Source of the DNA: Eleginops maclovinus
Lineage: Eukaryota > Chordata > Actinopteri > Perciformes > Eleginopidae
Direction of reading: 5' to 3'
NCBI RefSeq assembly: GCF_036324505.1
Contig: NC_086356.1
Coordinates: 15,361,244 to 15,425,243, forward strand
DNA: 64,000 bases
This document shows positions 63,424 to 64,000 of this stretch, piece after piece. A program made the position numbers and the translations under genes. Position 1 is the stretch's first letter. Each line of letters begins with the position of its first letter. The notes below the pieces were generated by a model. It saw nothing but the letters and a program-made list of their open reading frames with translations, had not been told where the DNA came from and ran no database searches.

Positions 63424-63731
63424 CCGGAAGTATTCGATTTCAATATGGCGGACTTTACAGTAGCTAACAGTAGGGACACGGGCAGGACAGCGATGGGCCA
63501 CAGCCGATATTTATCACAAACAAATCAAACTAACACCCAGACTCAGTCGCTAGAGATGGATAAACGATAGTTGCCGTGCTTAAAGCTGCTTTACGGTGTA
63601 TCTGTTTGTAGGTTTTAAGTAAAAAGCGGTAGAGTTACGCTAACTTAGCTGAATTGTTCTTCCAGGGGGAGGAAGTTTGCTGCGGCGAAGGAAACAATAT
63701 AGGATACCGGGGAGGGCCGAGCTGTCCGGAC
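63424..63731 (+). promoter_or_regulatory. rilpl1: rilpl1 promoter and 5' leader with upstream ORF
   Basis: An ETS site CCGGAAGT (63424-63431) is followed 13 bases later by ATGGCGG (63445-63451), a YY1-type element. The pair is typical of TATA-less housekeeping promoters. The same ATG opens a 41-codon upstream ORF ending at TAG 63568-63570, well before the main start. If transcription begins upstream of it, the uORF would reduce translation of the main protein. Confidence 0.55.
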
Positions 63732-64000
63732 ATGGAGGACTCCGGGTCGGCCCTGGAGAAAAATGTCGCCGACCTCACGGTCATGGACGTGTACGACATC
63801 GCAGCGGTAGTGGGCCAGGAGTTTGAGCGGATCATAGACCAGTATGGCTGCGAGGCTCTTTCCAGACTGATGCCCAAAGTGGTGCGGGTGTTGGAGATCC
63901 TGGAGGTGATGGTGAGCCGCAACTGCATCAGCCCGGAGACGGAGGAGCTGCGGCTGGAGCTGGACAAGCTGCGGCTGGAGAGGATGGACCGGCAGGAGAA
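63732..64000 (+). CDS. rilpl1: RILPL1, RILP-like Rab effector, 5' part
   Basis: The ATG at 63732 opens a frame that runs off the window after 89 codons. LEKNVADLTVMDVYDIAAVV, FERIIDQYGCEALSRLMPKV, RVLEILEVMVSRN and ELRLELDKLRLERMDRQE closely match the N-terminal RH1 domain of RILPL1. RILPL2 differs at most of these positions. RILPL1 binds phosphorylated Rab8/Rab10 through its C-terminal RH2 domain (outside the window) and influences ciliary protein content and centrosome position. The human gene also lies on 12q24.31. The start is supported by the length match to human. Confidence 0.93.
   Translation, partial: MEDSGSALEKNVADLTVMDVYDIAAVVGQEFERIIDQYGCEALSRLMPKVVRVLEILEVMVSRNCISPETEELRLELDKLRLERMDRQE

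Overview
This is nuclear genomic DNA from a bony fish, most likely a percomorph teleost. Every gene has many short exons with GT-AG introns. The gene content matches human chromosome 12q24.31. The interspersed elements are of fish type: Tc1 and hAT DNA transposons, TTAA and TA MITEs, a tRNA-derived SINE, and a long CA microsatellite. I could not fix the species from sequence alone.

Layout. (1) 1-5955, plus strand: bcl7a from inside exon 1 to its poly(A) signal. (2) 6240-35240, minus strand: clip1 (CLIP-170), convergent with bcl7a, 22 coding exons that sum to 914 codons with phases that all agree. Its introns hold two Tc1 elements, a SINE, a 190-nt CA repeat and a probable internal first exon. 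(3) 36393-37389, minus strand: a single-exon HCAR-family GPCR carrying one frameshift. (4) 37836-44700, minus strand: denr, with a TTAA MITE and a hAT element in its introns. (5) 44750-50430, plus strand: ccdc62, head to head with denr. (6) 50500-62160, plus strand: hip1r, 33 coding exons, 1357 codons, with a duplicated coiled-coil exon pair and a long Pro/Ser/Thr-rich C-terminal extension. (7) 63424-64000, plus strand: promoter, 5' leader and first part of rilpl1, which runs off the window.

The genes do not form an operon or a dedicated system. They are a conserved syntenic block: chromatin remodelling (bcl7a), microtubule plus-end tracking (clip1), metabolite sensing (hcar), translation re-initiation (denr), a testis coiled-coil protein (ccdc62), clathrin-actin coupling (hip1r) and Rab effector biology (rilpl1). 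Exon limits were set by eye from splice consensus, reading phase and similarity to known family members. UTR ends are inferred. I found no CRISPR array, rRNA, convincing tRNA gene or virus-like gene. The most interesting signals are structural: the UG tract next to a clip1 acceptor, the internal clip1 start, the short clip1 rod, and the remodelled hip1r.
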